Assembly (NCBI RefSeq): GCF_021130785.1
Contig: NC_060213.1
Coordinates: 133,686,001-133,750,000 of the forward strand
Source of the DNA: Homalodisca vitripennis
Lineage: Eukaryota; Arthropoda; Insecta; Hemiptera; Cicadellidae
Length of the DNA: 64,000 nt
Direction: 5' to 3'
Shown: positions 1-12,352 of the stretch, in pieces
How positions within the stretch are numbered: position 1 is the stretch's first letter
Layout of the letters: each line of letters begins with the position of its first letter
The notes under the pieces: generated by a model
What the model was told of the DNA's origin: nothing
Seen by the model: the letters and a program-made list of their open reading frames with translations, nothing else
The model's database searches: none
Position numbers and translations under genes: made by a program

Positions 1-44
1 CGAAACAGGATATGTTGTACGCTTTGAAGTTTACATAGGGAAAT

Positions 45-916
45 ATGATGATTCTAAGCAAAATGAACAATTTGCATCCTTTTTTGATGTGCGAGAAGGT
101 GGTTTTGAATTTGTGTGAACCTGTTTTTGGCACAGAAAAACTTATTGTTGTTGATAATTTTTTCAACTCTTTCAACTTGGCAAAAACCTTACTGCAAAAC
201 GGCCTTTACTGTTGTGGGACTGTGCGAGGTGATAGATTGGGGTTGCCTAGTGTGTTAACTAGCAAAAAGCCAGAACTGAAGAGAGGAGACTAACACCTTT
301 CGAACCAAAGATGGCATTTGTGCTTTAAAAATGGCGGGATAACAAGGATGTCTGCCTACTTTCTACAGTCCATGACCCTAAAAATGTTGTATTCATCGAT
401 AGAAAAGAATCTGATGGTTCAAAAATTAAAATATCCGCTCCAGAAGCTGTTATGTCTTATAATGCATTGATGGGCGGAGTTGACAACTTCGATCAGCATC
501 GTGCCATCTATCAAGTGGGCCGCCGATCAAGAAAATGGTGGCATAGACTGTTCTATTTCTTTTTTGAGTTGGCGCTTGTCAACTCATTCAATTTGTGGAA
601 ATTGACCAACGCTCGGGGCAATAACTTGTCATTCAGAATCAACTTGGCTCGCCAGCTTATTGCTGGTTTCTCATCTAGAAAAGGTAGAGGCAATAAAGCA
701 GTGGTATTCTGCCACAAGAAACCTGGACATGTGGGTGTTCCAACTGAGGTTCGTCACGTTAATGTTGGAACCCATATCCCTAAGGAATCATACACTCGAC
801 GTAGGTGCAGGCAATGCAGTACCAAAAATGAAGAAAAGAGAACAAAAATAGTGTGTTCAAACTGTGATGTACCTTTGTGTGCAGTGCCTTGCTTCGAAAT
901 TTTTCACAGGAAATGA
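45..916 (+). pseudogene. piggyBac transposase, C-terminal part, broken
   Basis: This is the DDE-type cut-and-paste transposase of the piggyBac family, which acts in the nucleus on the element ends. Two blocks are seen. 45-293 holds the block around the second catalytic Asp (VVDNFFNSFN). 452-916 holds the third Asp block (MGGVDNFDQHRA), the conserved RKWWHRLFYFFFELALVNSF helix, and a C-terminal cysteine-rich domain (RRRCRQC, then CSNCDVPLC and CFEIFH) like the family's RING/PHD-type DNA-binding finger. Between them lie an in-frame TAA at 291-293 and a one-base frameshift near 325-331 inside an A run. The bridging sequence (RTKDGICALKW, then RDNKDV) is still readable across frames. The N-terminal half lies outside the window. 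An old copy, not functional. Confidence 0.9.
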
Positions 917-1385
917 GTGTAGCCGAAATCATGTTTATTAATATTAAAATATCAATTTATATTGTTACTTACAATATATTATATACATATACAGTATATA
1001 CATAAAAATTGATTGAATTTTTTACAATATACATTATTTTAATTTAGTATTTTAGACATTACTTTGTAAGTATACATTTTTTGTATTTGTGTATGTATAC
1101 ATTTATACATTTATTAAATTTTTTACAATAGGCATACTCTCATTTAGTTTCATAAGACATAACTTTGTAAGTATCAAACTGTTTCTGCAGAGTTTCTCCT
1201 TAATTTTGTATTTTCAATACATTTTTTACTTGATTGAAATGTTTGTGTTACTTCGTAATTTTTAATATTACAAATGCTAACTAATATAATTTACATATAA
1301 TACATACATAAAAATTTGAATACCCATAAAATAAATAATTGAAAAGGATGATTAAAACTAAAATAAAGTAATACACTGAAGAACA

Positions 1386-1456
1386 GTGGGACATATAAGT
1401 CCCACATAAAAATTTTGAGCTCTGACCCTTATAAGACAGCGGGACATATATGTCCC
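1386..1456. repeat. piggyBac subterminal palindrome pair
   Basis: Two near-identical palindromes, gtgggacatataagtcccac at 1386-1405 and gggacatatatgtccc at 1441-1456, lie about 50 bp apart and about 135 bp inside the TTAA end. Their position suggests subterminal transposase-binding or structural repeats, as known for other piggyBac elements. That role is inferred. Confidence 0.7.
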
Positions 1457-1570
1457 ACTTCGAATTACTAAAAAAGGGTTATTGCAAAAAATATGACATT
1501 ACTAAAATTGTTTATTGGTATCAATATACTACATAAAATTAAAAAATAATACAAAACCAATACAAATTGG

Positions 1571-1592
1571 TAAAGGTACCATAAAGGGTTAA
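1571..1592 (+). repeat. piggyBac right terminal end with TTAA target
   Basis: The end reads taaaggtaccataaagggtt aa. Read inward from the right it starts TTAA-CCC-TTTATGGTACC, the usual TTAA plus CCY start of a piggyBac terminal inverted repeat. The left partner is outside the window, so the inverted repeat itself cannot be confirmed here. Confidence 0.75.
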
Positions 1593-3089
1593 AGCCAGTC
1601 AGCACAACCCAGGGATGTATCAGTTGTACGAAGAGGGTTACATGACAAAAGCTGTGTTTCTGCTGAGAGACATTATCGCTGTAGTTGTGGTCGGTGTGAA
1701 AGCTCTGCTATCCGATTTTGACTGTTTCCTTATTTCTGGGTGACGACGAAACAACTAAATATTTTAATGTTAAATACGCAAACACTTATTGAATAAAAAG
1801 CAACGCATAACATACAATGCATATGCATAAACTGCATAATAGCAACTTTAATATAACACAATTATAATATTGAATTTATACTTTACCAACAACACAAATT
1901 GAAGTTATATACCCTTCCATGTAAAGTTGTACCGAATGACGATAACACATGGGGGTGGTAACTTCTGAGGTTGTAGTAGTAAATACTCGAATTGCAAAGT
2001 CTAATTATAAGTTCAATTTAATTAATGAAACCTTACAAGCACCAATTTTAGTTGGTAAATGAAATGTATGCCTTGCCACATTGCTGCCAATTAGAGTACA
2101 AGAACTAAAAATGTATATCTGATAGGTGGGCCTAAAATATCCAATGTTCTATGGAATTATCCCTACGATATTTTACTTTATAAAACTTTAAGATTTTACT
2201 TCCCTTCGCAATATGTAGACTCACAACCCGGCGTCGGCGTCTTGGCACGAGACATTGAAGCTGTAGTCTAAGAAGGATTATTTCTAGTCGGTAATTACTA
2301 GAAGAGGAGTAGAAGTTATGAAAGTGGTAGCCATCTACTCGAATAATACGTGAGCTCGCCTAAAACAAATTCGCGACGGTATTAGCCATTTAATGAGACA
2401 AAAAACTTATCCCGACAACGTGCTCGTCAGAAGGACGACGCCACAACTTGTATCCATGTCAATCAAGCAAATAAAAGATCTTTAATGGTAAGTTACTTTA
2501 CTATTTACAACTTTACTTTACGTTACATTCATTTTTATATGTTTGGCATCAAATGGCTAATTTAATAATACGAAAATATAAATTTTCTTACGGACATAGC
2601 GCGCGAGGAGAAATCGGTCACGTAGTTGGGCTGCTACGAAGGGTTACAATAAAATATTCATACGCGTGCCAATTAAGTAGTTGGTCCGTCGATAATTTAG
2701 TTCCGGAACATTGGATAAAAAATAATATTAAGTTGTACTGGCTATCTAGGTTGTGAAATGTTGCATTATATAAAATGGAAACTACTAACGGTACAAAGTA
2801 ATGGTTAAAATCGTCAAAGTAAAACACTCTCCATTATCTCAATTATAGGTAAGGAATATTGTAAAGCATACTTGAATTATAACACAAATAAAACCCAAGA
2901 AACGAGGTTTAATCGTGAAACAAGGTTTAAATTTTGGCGTTAACAGAATGTAAACAAAATTTTTTTTACATTCATTTCTTACTGTAAGTCTATCTGCATA
3001 AAAAAATCTCCACGTTCACATGATGTTTCGTACAACCATACAATTGGTCTGAACTGAAGTCAATCACTTATTCCTGAGGACCAGTATAC
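1593..3089. other. no gene seen
   Basis: AT-rich sequence. The only sizeable reading frames (2553-2756 forward and its reverse shadow) have no recognisable domain or splice context. I see no repeat shared with the rest of the window. Confidence 0.5.
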
Positions 3090-4400
3090 AGTAGTATAAG
3101 TAGTTATTCTCTTAGATCAACAATGTGACTGTTTGTTGGTCTCTTTGTACCGTATTTGAATTATTTATGCTGAATCGCGGTAGGAAGTAGGCTCTTTTGT
3201 TAACTAGACGCGGTGCGTGGACATTGTTTGTTGGTTAGACCGGTAAATCTGCTGATCGAGATGTCTACGGTGATACGTTCCCGAGCCGGTTACCGGAGAG
3301 AGGGGGACCAGTGTTGGAGTATTGACGACAGCGTACGGACGTCCACTAGAGAAGCAGTAGTTCTTCCTCTAATCCTATAGTTTGGATCTAGAGTAATTCT
3401 TTTAATCGGATGTAAAAATCAAGTTATTAATTTTCTTTAGTGCGTTTTTAGTTTCCTATCAGCCTCCATAGTCTTCAAAGTAGTAAGTCCCGTACCAGCG
3501 TTTAGTTAATATCTTTTATTTTTATACTGTTGTGATTAAATTTCTAAAGTTTCCCATATTACATAGTCTGAGAATTAATTCAAATTTTGAATTATTGTGA
3601 ATTAAATTTTGGTCGTAAAGTTAATATCAAGTTTTGTGTTATATTGAATTTTTGGATATTTTGAGAAGAGAACTTTTAATTTTATTTTGTTAATTTAAAC
3701 CTTTTGGACAAGTAGACATTTTTAGTTACATTTTAATTTTAATTCTTTTTGATCAGACTCTTAATTAGATTTGATCGATTGTGAGAAGTTTTGGAGAAAA
3801 TCAAATCTAGAGTTTGTAAACTTAAAATTAAAGTTAAAATTTTGTGTGAACTTTAAATTCGGAATAAATCAAGTAATTCCGAAAAGTTTGTTTTGATTTA
3901 TAAAGTATTAGCTCCAAAGTAATATAATATATGTACTATAATAACGGTACATTTTGGTCATGATTTAATATCTGAGAATGAAAGAGCTGATATCCTAGTT
4001 AACTTGGGCTCAGCGTGTAAAATAGAGGGACCCCAGCCGTCCTGAAGTATTTCTAGGCGAGATTTCTTTGGGGATGTCTGGAAGTGAGTTTACGCTGAAT
4101 ACGAGAGAGGATGGAGGTTGCATCCGGGTCTGAGAATGAGAAGAATGTTCCTACAGTCGCATTCCCCTAGAGTGGACGTCCAACCTTCCCTCCTGAAGTA
4201 ACGCGCTGTCTTAAGAATCCGCACTGAAGAAGGTATGACAAGCAGAGGATATTGTTGAACACCTGCTCATTGACTGACCTGCAAAGCAGAATGACTTCAT
4301 CTTTGGTACTCTCAAAAACGATTGTGAATTCCCCAGGAAGACCTGATCGGTTGTTTACAGAGATTTTTTGGACTGCTGAAACCGTAAACTGACTAGCCTC
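3090..4400 (+). pseudogene. LINE remnant: RNase H end and C-terminal zinc knuckle
   Basis: This is the 3' part of the ORF2 polyprotein of an RNase-H-bearing non-LTR retrotransposon. Across frames one reads the RNase H end ENERADILVNLGSA followed by KIEGPQPS (3974-4030), matching the family's NERAD-LA-GS motif. Further on is EDIVEHLLID (about 4241-4270), the HLL part of the C-terminal CCHC-like zinc knuckle. Stops and frameshifts are frequent. The segment 3098-3145 plus 3956-4010 matches, in reverse, 8025-8130, where the same LINE lies on the other strand. An 806 bp insertion (3146-3951) splits this copy. The exact 3' end is not clear. Confidence 0.72.
3146..3951 (+). mobile_element. probable solo LTR inserted in the LINE remnant
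   Basis: The insertion is defined by comparison with the uninterrupted LINE copy at 8081-8100, which reads (reverse strand) gttggtctcttggtcatt. Here the same text is split after gttggtctctt and resumes with ttttggtcatg. The 806 bp insert begins TGTACCGT and ends ACGGTACA, which are TG...CA LTR-like ends and an 8 bp inverted terminal repeat. It is flanked by tctt (3142-3145) and tttt (3952-3955), consistent with a 4 bp target duplication with one later change. No coding sequence is seen inside, as expected for a solo LTR of a Gypsy- or BEL-like element. A non-autonomous DNA element is the alternative. Confidence 0.65.
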
Positions 4401-5573
4401 TATATAAACTTCCGGGGTCCGCAAAAGGCCCTTGAGGTTTAAGTGGTTGGCAATAGGCCGCCTCTTAGAAGAACAGGAAGTATCGTAGAAATAAACTTCT
4501 ATGATCGTGCAGTAACATTTTATATATTTTAGTGAGACCTTTTTACTCGCTGACACCAACGTGATATGGCAATCGTCAAACTTCAGGTGTTAGATGTTAC
4601 TCTGTCTGTAATTGTGTATTTAAATACGTTTCTATCATTGATTGGAGAAGACGTTCCTCCTACCAAGATTGGAGACATTCATGTATGCATATAGTTAAAA
4701 AAACATATATTGACTATCCAAAATTACAAGTTTGGAAGGAAAGTTGAAATATCTCAAATATTTGACTCAAAATTTTATTTTTCCTTAAAGTGAAGGCCTT
4801 GATAATTTAATGGAATGTTCTCTTTTTGAATCTGGATAATGCTTCAAATAGCATAAGCAGCGGCTTATGTGGAAATGCTTCAGCTGATTCCTGCTACAAA
4901 AGGTTTCCTCGTAAAGAATGAATTTCAATACAAATATAGGTTTTACATTTCTGAAATGAAATAATGTTGTAAAGTTAGTTAACACTAAAAATGTATTGAA
5001 TTAAAAATTATTTAAGTTCTACTAAGATAGGTTGGTTAAATATTTTTTTTTAGAAAAGAAAGCTTTACAGTGAAAATTTGTTTTAGTAAATAGGTACTTC
5101 AAGTATATTGTGATTTTCACAACCAAATTCTCTTGATATTCTTGAGATAAAGCAATACAGATTTAATGTTCGATAGGCAGTAAAAATTTACTTTGACAAA
5201 GCTTTTATCCGTCTCTAATATACGCCGTGATGTGACACGTATAAGGTAGGCACACAGTCACTGTTGAAATTATACTCAAGATCCTCTCCCTTGATGCTAT
5301 CACACGTTTCTGACGTGAGTTTTGTTCGATATTGACACAAGGTTTCTACTCAAAAAGTTTCCATGGCTCTTGTTTATACACAATGTGTGAAAATCTTTAA
5401 TCGAGTAAGTATTGAAGTATTAATTATTATTTTTTATCAGACTACATAAAACTCGGTGTAGTACTCATTATTAATTCATAGTAATTTTCCTAAACTTTAT
5501 TTAATCTAATTAAAATATTATTTTGCTTAAAATCCTCATAGTTAAAATGTGTAGGAAAATGTTGATGATATAG
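4401..5573. other. no gene seen
   Basis: AT-rich sequence without recognisable protein or RNA features. The reverse reading frame at 4167-4559 opposes the LINE remnant and has no domain I recognise. The 4785-4985 reverse frame likewise. Confidence 0.45.
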
Positions 5574-5609
5574 TAAGAGCCACCAAACCAAGTATATTGG
5601 TGGCTCTTA
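5574..5609. repeat. perfect 13 bp stem-loop
   Basis: taagagccaccaa (5574-5586) and ttggtggctctta (5597-5609) are exact reverse complements separated by 10 bases. The hairpin sits just before a 35 bp stretch (5625-5662) repeated at 7976-8010, so it may belong to the end of a dispersed element. Confidence 0.8.
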
Positions 5610-5624
5610 TATATATGTATATTG

Positions 5625-5662
5625 GAGGACACCGGCTCTGTGTGTTATTGGATGTTACAGGC
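5625..5662 (+). repeat. dispersed repeat copy shared with 7976-8010
   Basis: The text ggacaccggctctgtgtgtt followed by attggatgttac recurs almost exactly at 7977-8010. The second copy abuts the minus-strand LINE remnant, so both may be 3' pieces of one element or target DNA duplicated with it. Confidence 0.65.
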
Positions 5663-7975
5663 TTTTCTAAAATTGAATGACATATATTATGCACGATTTC
5701 AATTCTATAGCTAATTTCATTCTCAGTTCGACTAACAACAGACATAAAATCGTGTTGAGAAGGATTTTTTTTATCCTTCCAAACAGACAAAAGAGAAATT
5801 GTAACAGCCTACTGAGTTTGCTCAAACTAATTGAACGGTCGGACATCTGGTCTGCATAAAATGTACTTTCACGGAATATTTCACGTTTACAGAGGGCATA
5901 TTTCTAGATATGTATTACCACATGGTAAATTTACGTTTGCTCAGTCAGTTAGGTTCTATAGTAGTGTTTAAATAATAAAAGTACAGGTGAGATGAGGAGG
6001 GCATTACAACGCCAAAGTGCATTTACAAAAATATTGTCACTGACTTTTAATATTGACTTTTCTCTCTATTATTTTTTTCTTTCTACACTGTGAATAACAC
6101 AGATAACAGAATATGATTTTGTATGTATTGGGACATATCATATTTGTTCATTTCACTTTTTAAAATCTTATGTGATTGTACTCAACTTGTTTAACAATGT
6201 ATTTATTCCCCTGTTAGAATGGTCAGTCAAATCCCATGGAATGATAAGCCTCACGCAAATTTCAATTCTGTTAATAAATTCGTTTTTTAAACATCGAGCG
6301 AACAGGATTGAAATCAATGCAGCCCCATGAGTTATAACGGCTTCGATAATCCTTAGAAAAATATTTTTGTAAACTGCTTCACTCGCGAAAAGTGATTTCA
6401 TTATTACAAGTTAAAAACACCCTTTACTAGTGACCTATTAGTTTAATAAAATTGTAATTAGTGTTGAAGCCCTAAAACGTTGGGGAGGGGGATTGCCGAA
6501 TTTTCTACCTGGACAATCCCAGTAAATGTTATTACAAATTCTTTCAAAACAGTGCTGCCGTTTTATTACTATATTTGATTGATTAATATTATCAGGGATT
6601 GATTTTCATAAACTTTGTTATTGGTTATTAAACTTAATCCCAAATGTGTTAACAATTCTAAATTCCTCAACCTGGATCGGAATGGATCCTGGAGGAGAAA
6701 ACTCTTTAGGTTTGCATTACTTCTTGAGTATTACGTGGATATTACTGTACATTCCTTAATACATACTATAATAAAACCTCATAAACACTTTACATACAAG
6801 CAGTAAGGGAGTTTAGAATAAATAACATTATTAGTAATAAAAGTTGAATAAGGAATCATCATCTAGCAAGTAGATTTAGAGTTTCACTTTCATCGAAAGT
6901 AAAAAAGATATCGTACAGCTGTGTCTGCCGGTAAGTCTGGAGGTAAATGGTTTTAACACTAAGTCCAGTAAAACTGCTATGTTTCAATGATATTGTACAA
7001 GACAGAATATAATTATCGTATTACCAAATTGAGCTGTGTAATTGCTTGTAAAAACTAAACATTATTATTATGAATAAAATTTTTTATATCTAAATGTATA
7101 TTGAATTTTATACTTTAATGTATAACGAAACACATAATATTTATATCGAAATAACACATAGCAATCTTAATTTGCTTTGATGCAACTGTTAAAATGACAA
7201 CCACATTTTTTGTACTATTAATAATGGAGTTATTGAAATTATTTTCTAAAATTATTGTTATTGGAGTAAATTTAATATGCAGAAAAATGCAGCACCTATG
7301 ATTAATAAATAGTCAAAGCTGTTTAAAACAGCGAAACTGGAACTAAAAAATTTTCACAATCAAAATACTACTTTTTTTGCTTAAAAAATAAGTACTATGT
7401 CTCATTTTTCAAATACAAACGCACCAAAAAAATACAAATATGGGTATATGTGACAAATGTACATAATATCGAATCAACGAAATATAAAATATTATATACT
7501 ACATATAAACTACTTAATTGAGTTTTATTAGCAATATGCAGTATGAAAAGCAATTTATGAATTTTAAATTTGGTTTCTTATTATTTACAAATTAATGCAA
7601 TTTCATTTAATTTTACAAATAATATTAAAATTTATCTGTCGTATTGATCATTCGTTATTAAATACAGCAGTTTATTTCGGTTTTATTGCAAGGTTAAGAA
7701 AGTGTATTGATAAACAACTTACAAAATTATAACGCAATAAAATGACGAGCTAATTAATTACTTCAGTTTATAAGGGATAAAATTTATTTTCTTACCTTGG
7801 TTCCATAATGAAAGCAATTAGTTCCAATTTAGGTACGTTTCTTTCATATTAATCTAAAAGGCTCCTTGAAAACCTTTTGCTTACTTTTTGATGAGGGTTG
7901 AGGAAACCTTAACAGGATTACCTGGTAAAGGAAAAGTAACTTGGGCACAGGGAAATTAACACAGCTCCGGGCTTA
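5663..7975. other. no gene seen; one weak dispersed repeat
   Basis: AT-rich. 5955-6100 (aataataaaagtac then gatgaggagggcattacaac) resembles 43865-43985, indicating a diverged dispersed repeat. A weaker match exists near 47780-47830. The open frames at 5542-5859, 6168-6401 and 6615-6806 show no domain. Confidence 0.45.
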
Positions 7976-8730
7976 TAGGACACCGACTATGTGTGTTATT
8001 GGATGTTACACTGTCCTCTGGTACAATGAGCTCAAGTTAACTAGGACATTAGCTCTTTCATTCTCAGATATTAAATAATGACCAAGAGACCAACAAACAT
8101 TCACATTGTTGATTCTGCCAAGAGAATAACTACTTGATAGCAATCCCTGAAAGGTTTGGAGTTGAAAACACAAGAGTTCAATGCCTTTAATGCTGCCTGA
8201 CTATCTGTGAAAAATGCTAATAACCTTACTCCTACACCGCAATCAAAGATTCTCACGAGAACATGCCATTAAAGCTCGGTTTTCTGCCTGAAAGAGTGTG
8301 GTGTATGGACCCATAGCGATCACCAACTCCCTAACATGGTTTTATTCTCACAATTCCAGCACCTGGTGGAAGTGGTTTATTTCCCTCTAACCAAGCCTCC
8401 CTAGAAGATATAACAAACCTATGAAGATTTTTGAAGAAACATTGGTGGGGCATCTGAGATAATGTGCAGAGCATTCCCCTAAATGAGGATGGTAAGTGTG
8501 CAGTGCTCCCTGTTACAGGCCAAGGCCGATCAAAGGCCCGCCTGCTGAAGATAGTGGGCACTCCTCCTGGCCACAGGCCGAATGACAATGTCCAGACCAT
8601 CGTTGTTGAGAGAATAGTCTAGAGCTATGCCAGACACACTTGGAAAGGCCTCAGTAATATTAATGCACAACATCCTTTTTATTTTATCCAGAATAATTAC
8701 CGTTAACCAGTCCAAAACACTATTGCAGGT
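7976..8730 (-). pseudogene. LINE remnant: RT C-terminus and RNase H
   Basis: Read on the minus strand from 8715, the frame gives RMLCINITEAFPSVSGIALD, the conserved RLACIGITGAMRSTP-like block at the end of non-LTR reverse transcriptases. This is followed by ISSREAWLEGNKPLPPGAGI at about 8410-8350, the linker before RNase H, then GPYTTLFQAENRALMAC and FFTDSQAALKALNSC (about 8310-8190), the RNase H catalytic Glu and Asp blocks, and finally the NERAD region (ERANVLVNLSS) near 8060-8025. Several frameshifts and stops break it. It is the same family as the plus-strand copy at 3090-4400 and provides its uninterrupted insertion site. Confidence 0.82.
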
Positions 8731-11341
8731 CTAACAACAGAGTTTTATATTCCTTCCTCAACCTAAATTTAAAAGTTAAATAAATGTATTTATAATACTT
8801 TAGTAGATAATGCATGTGTATTTATAATTTTATGTACAGAGGCTGAAACCTCTTTAGATTTACTCCTTTGACCTTGAATGCCGTAAAAGTCAAATATATA
8901 TCCAACCTGATGTAACCCTGACATTCTGTTTAATGGGATCACAACTGTAACAATGCCGCTGTGGTAAAGCAGCTCAATCTGGATTATAATGCGGTTTGTT
9001 TTCAAGTTTACAGGACGATTTAGACCTAGTTTGATTACTACCAAACGATAACTGGATATAGCTGTTTATCAGAATAAACCTATGGCCAACCACGCTAGTT
9101 TTGGTAGAGATTAAAATCGGCAGATATTGAAAGGGTTAGAAATGTGGAAACGATATTTACATTTGTATTTAATTTTCCTTGGTTGATACAATTCAAACTG
9201 ACCGTAAAGCACATAATAATAGTTACGTCAACCACAGCCTTGCAGCCATGAAAGACAAATTATGATGTTCATATTCTATGATAATGAAAGCATGGTTTAC
9301 TTCATTTCGATTCTTTTTTTTTAAAAGAGAAAATATTTTAAAGCAAACGATGGTAATGTTAATGTAAACTTATGCATCTTCCTCAGAATTTTTGTTGTGA
9401 GAAAGATGGATAGATTATGCAACTATTGATAAGAAGTAGTACTTTGAGAGCCCTATTGATATTGTTAACTCAGTCACTTTATTTTCCCAGCACAAAGTGG
9501 ACAGTGGCAGTTTGTCTATTACTGCAGTATCTTTCTGACTGAACAATTTAAATATTGCCCAGAGCCAGACGTTGAAATGTTGGAAAGTTGAAAACCACCT
9601 CTTCCTTAACAGTATCTACGGAAGTTTGAATAGCAATATTATAGCTACACAGGACTGTTTCATTGGTTAAATTACGTATTTGTGCTCATACACAGATTGT
9701 TGCACAGTAGGAAAAGTATTGCTCAGGATGAGGTTCCACGGATCCAGTATGTAAATTTAAACTTAAACATCAACGTTTCAACATTTTAAAATATATATAT
9801 ATATATATTTTATTGCATTATTTTAGCTTGCATATACATCACATTTTAGTATTTGTTACATTATGAATATGCAATAAATGAGAAACACAAATATATTATG
9901 CACTTATAACACTTTTATGATTATCTCTTAGGAATTTAATACTTGTATAAGAGAAAGAGTACAAGTTCAAATATATGATTTTATTTACTTTCATCGTTTA
10001 ACATCTGCAGGTTTTGATAACTTCCTTTTTATTATTTAAAACCACCCAAAGACTGTATAAACAAGGATTTAAAGTAATACATGTTATAAAGTCTGTGCCA
10101 TGATCAGTTTTCCAAGCTCAGCCCATTTTGAAAGTCTAGGTGTAAAGAAGTTAAAGCCTCAAACCAAACCTACTTTGCGTTATGTTTAATAAATAACTGA
10201 AACCTATTGAGAAATCCAACTTTTGACAGCAAAGTCAGAAACTTATACTGTTCGTAGGCAAAAAATTATTTTGAGGCTGGAATGTCATCTAAACTTTGTG
10301 TGGGTCGAATTTCTATTATGGAAATTATAAACTAATTAATGCAATTTCACAATAAAAATTTTCGACCAACGGCCTTACTGTAGGAGTAAGGTTTGTGGAT
10401 ATCTGACCGAGATGTCATGTGTATAACTCCAGAATTACATTAAGGTTACGGTTCCGGGAACTTCCAAAAATTGCAAAATGGGTTTGGACCATTTTCAAAA
10501 AAAGTGAACTTATTAAAAAGTTCTTGCTCTTTGACAACGTTAGTTTTGTTATAAAACTTGAAACTTTAGTGCTCTCTTAGGAAGCAATGTTATCCGTACA
10601 TTGAGTAACGACTTCTTTTATGAGTTTAATCATGATGGTTGTCATAAAATCGTGTACTTAGATTTCAGATTAAGAACCACCACTATGCAGTAAAACAAAT
10701 TGACTTTACTCTTTGTCTGAGCATTAAAAAAGCATCTTCTATAAATTATTCAGAAAAATCTAAGTTTTTTTAAATCATTATTGTGCATGGTTCTATTTAT
10801 GACCACTCTTAGCTGTTATTTGAATATTGGCCATTATTGGTAAACTAATAATAAATCTTGTTGGAATATTTAACCCTGATTTATACTTAGTAACATATCT
10901 ACATAATTTAGATTTTAAACATTACTTCAAAATATTTTTTTTGTAAAGAATTCTTTCCTATATTATTCTAATTTATCGGATTGTCGTAATCTATGAATCG
11001 TCGAGTTTTAAGCTATAACTTTGTGAGGTAAATCAAGTATTCGTGTAATATGAATTGTGATGACAATGATAAATTATTATAATGTTTTTTAGAGAGGTGC
11101 CGGCCTTTGTATTTCAATCTTAAGTTATACCCTATTTTTTCACTGTTAAATTTTATTCATGATTTTTTGTTTCATTTAAAATGTAATTGTTATTGTATAA
11201 TGTTTACATTTATTTTTATATAGAATCATAGTAAAGCTATTATTAAAAATTTATTAAAAATAGTTATGTTTGCATCATTAATATTCTAATCTAAAATAAT
11301 CAATAAGTTGGTTAGAATTCTACCTTAAACCCCGACGCTAG
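8731..11341. other. no gene seen
   Basis: AT-rich sequence. A TA microsatellite lies at about 9790-9810. The frame at 8790-9044 on the minus strand has no recognisable domain. I see no repeat in this stretch that recurs elsewhere in the window. Confidence 0.45.
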
Positions 11342-11741
11342 ATTGGGTGATCGTCTCCTATTGGTCGACCGACTTTGCGTGACGTATGATCGTTTAGGAT
11401 AGCGTCTGCTAGACGTTCCTCTAGCAGTAAGCCGACGGAGTTGATCTCGGTATGGCCTAAAGCGTGACCGTCCTCTCTAGAGAAAGTGCGGACCACTTGG
11501 CCACTTTGTAAAACCTGTTAGTGTATGCCGACTTTGTTGTGCTGGATATGACAGCACAGGTGCGGTCTCATTGTCTCTCTCATCAATGTGTTTGAGTATT
11601 TCAAAACCCTCCTTGCCCCCGTTTTAGATGTTGTACACCCGTTAGTGTGGAGGTCGGAGCTGTTCAACAGATGGCCTTTGTTGATCTTATCAATTGTGTC
11701 CAACATTTCATTAGCCTCAATCTTCAAATAAACTCATCAAA
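11342..11741. other. higher-GC segment before the Penelope-like fragment
   Basis: About 400 bp of noticeably higher GC than the surroundings. A reverse frame (11518-11727) encodes 69 residues with no domain I can name. The segment could be flanking host sequence or part of another element. I cannot decide. Confidence 0.3.
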
Positions 11742-11814
11742 TGGAAAAGACATTTTTTATTTACTTCCACATTAATATAAGACAACAAATATAAGAAGCT
11801 ACTTAACAAAATTA

Positions 11815-12207
11815 AAACTGAAAAACAAACATCAAGAAACCAAGAATGTGATATATAACATTGACTGTGGTTGCAGCAAGACGTTTATCGGCCAAACATC
11901 AAAATCTGTTGAAATTATGGTAAAAGAACATATTTATAATTATTATAAAAAAGAAAACATTGCAAAATCTAAATTAGTTGAACATGCAGTAAAGGAAAAT
12001 CATCTTATAAATTTTGAATCGTCTAGTGTAGTGTTTAAAGAATCTTCCTGGACTAAAAGAAATAAAATTGAAAGTGCGTGTATGACAGTTTTAAAAGATA
12101 ATTGTATTTCCCAACCTTCCGTAAATTTCACTGATATTTTTATACCATTAGTGAAAAAAGAAATCTATTCCAAAATTTTGAATTGCAAACCATATTTTTC
12201 TAAATAA
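11815..12207 (+). pseudogene. Penelope-like GIY-YIG endonuclease domain
   Basis: The frame reads VIYNIDCGCSKTFIGQTSKS, the arthropod Penelope version of the GIY-YIG motif (YxIDCxCGKxYIGQT), then a catalytic-region VKEHIYNYYK, LVEHAVKENHLINFES and a terminal SSWTKRNKIESA helix. Penelope-like retrotransposons couple an RT to this endonuclease, which nicks target DNA to prime insertion. The readable domain is complete from about residue 1 of the frame starting at 11848, with an upstream KNKHQETK linker in the same frame. The Arg expected after GQT-S is replaced (SKSVEIMVKEH rather than R-K-R-EH), a possible loss of a key basic residue. The RT part is missing, so this is a 5'-truncated copy. Confidence 0.88.
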
Positions 12208-12309
12208 TTTATTTTATAAATTATTAGTTTTTGGTCTTTACAGTTAGTTTTAAATTTTATTCTATTTTATCATGTGTTTATTCTATTTTACACATATGTT
12301 TTTTTCTGT

Positions 12310-12352
12310 AAACAATGTCAAACTGATGATGCCTTAACCTGCGAAAGCGCTT
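12310..12352 (+). ncRNA. hammerhead-ribozyme-like core in Penelope-like 3' region
   Basis: CTGATGA (12323-12329) is followed 13 bases later by GAAA (12343-12346) in the order required for a hammerhead catalytic core, about 115 bp after the GIY-YIG stop codon. Hammerhead motifs are established in the terminal repeats of Penelope-like elements. The intervening stem II is poor here (tgccttaacctgc), and no cleavage triplet could be confirmed by eye, so activity is doubtful. Confidence 0.5.

Larger units (their letters stand above)
1..1592 (+). mobile_element. piggyBac-type DNA transposon, right-hand part
   Basis: The element enters from beyond the left edge of the window, so its left end is not visible. 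It carries the C-terminal half of a piggyBac transposase, an AT-rich subterminal region of about 670 bp with two short palindromes, and a right end reading AAAGGG followed by TTAA at 1589-1592. Known piggyBac elements insert at TTAA and begin with CCC inside that site, which is what the reverse complement shows here. The transposase is broken, so this copy cannot move on its own. Confidence 0.87.

Noticed and set aside
4167..4559. 130-codon minus frame as a gene
   Set aside because: It lies antisense over the LINE zinc-knuckle remnant and has no recognisable domain.
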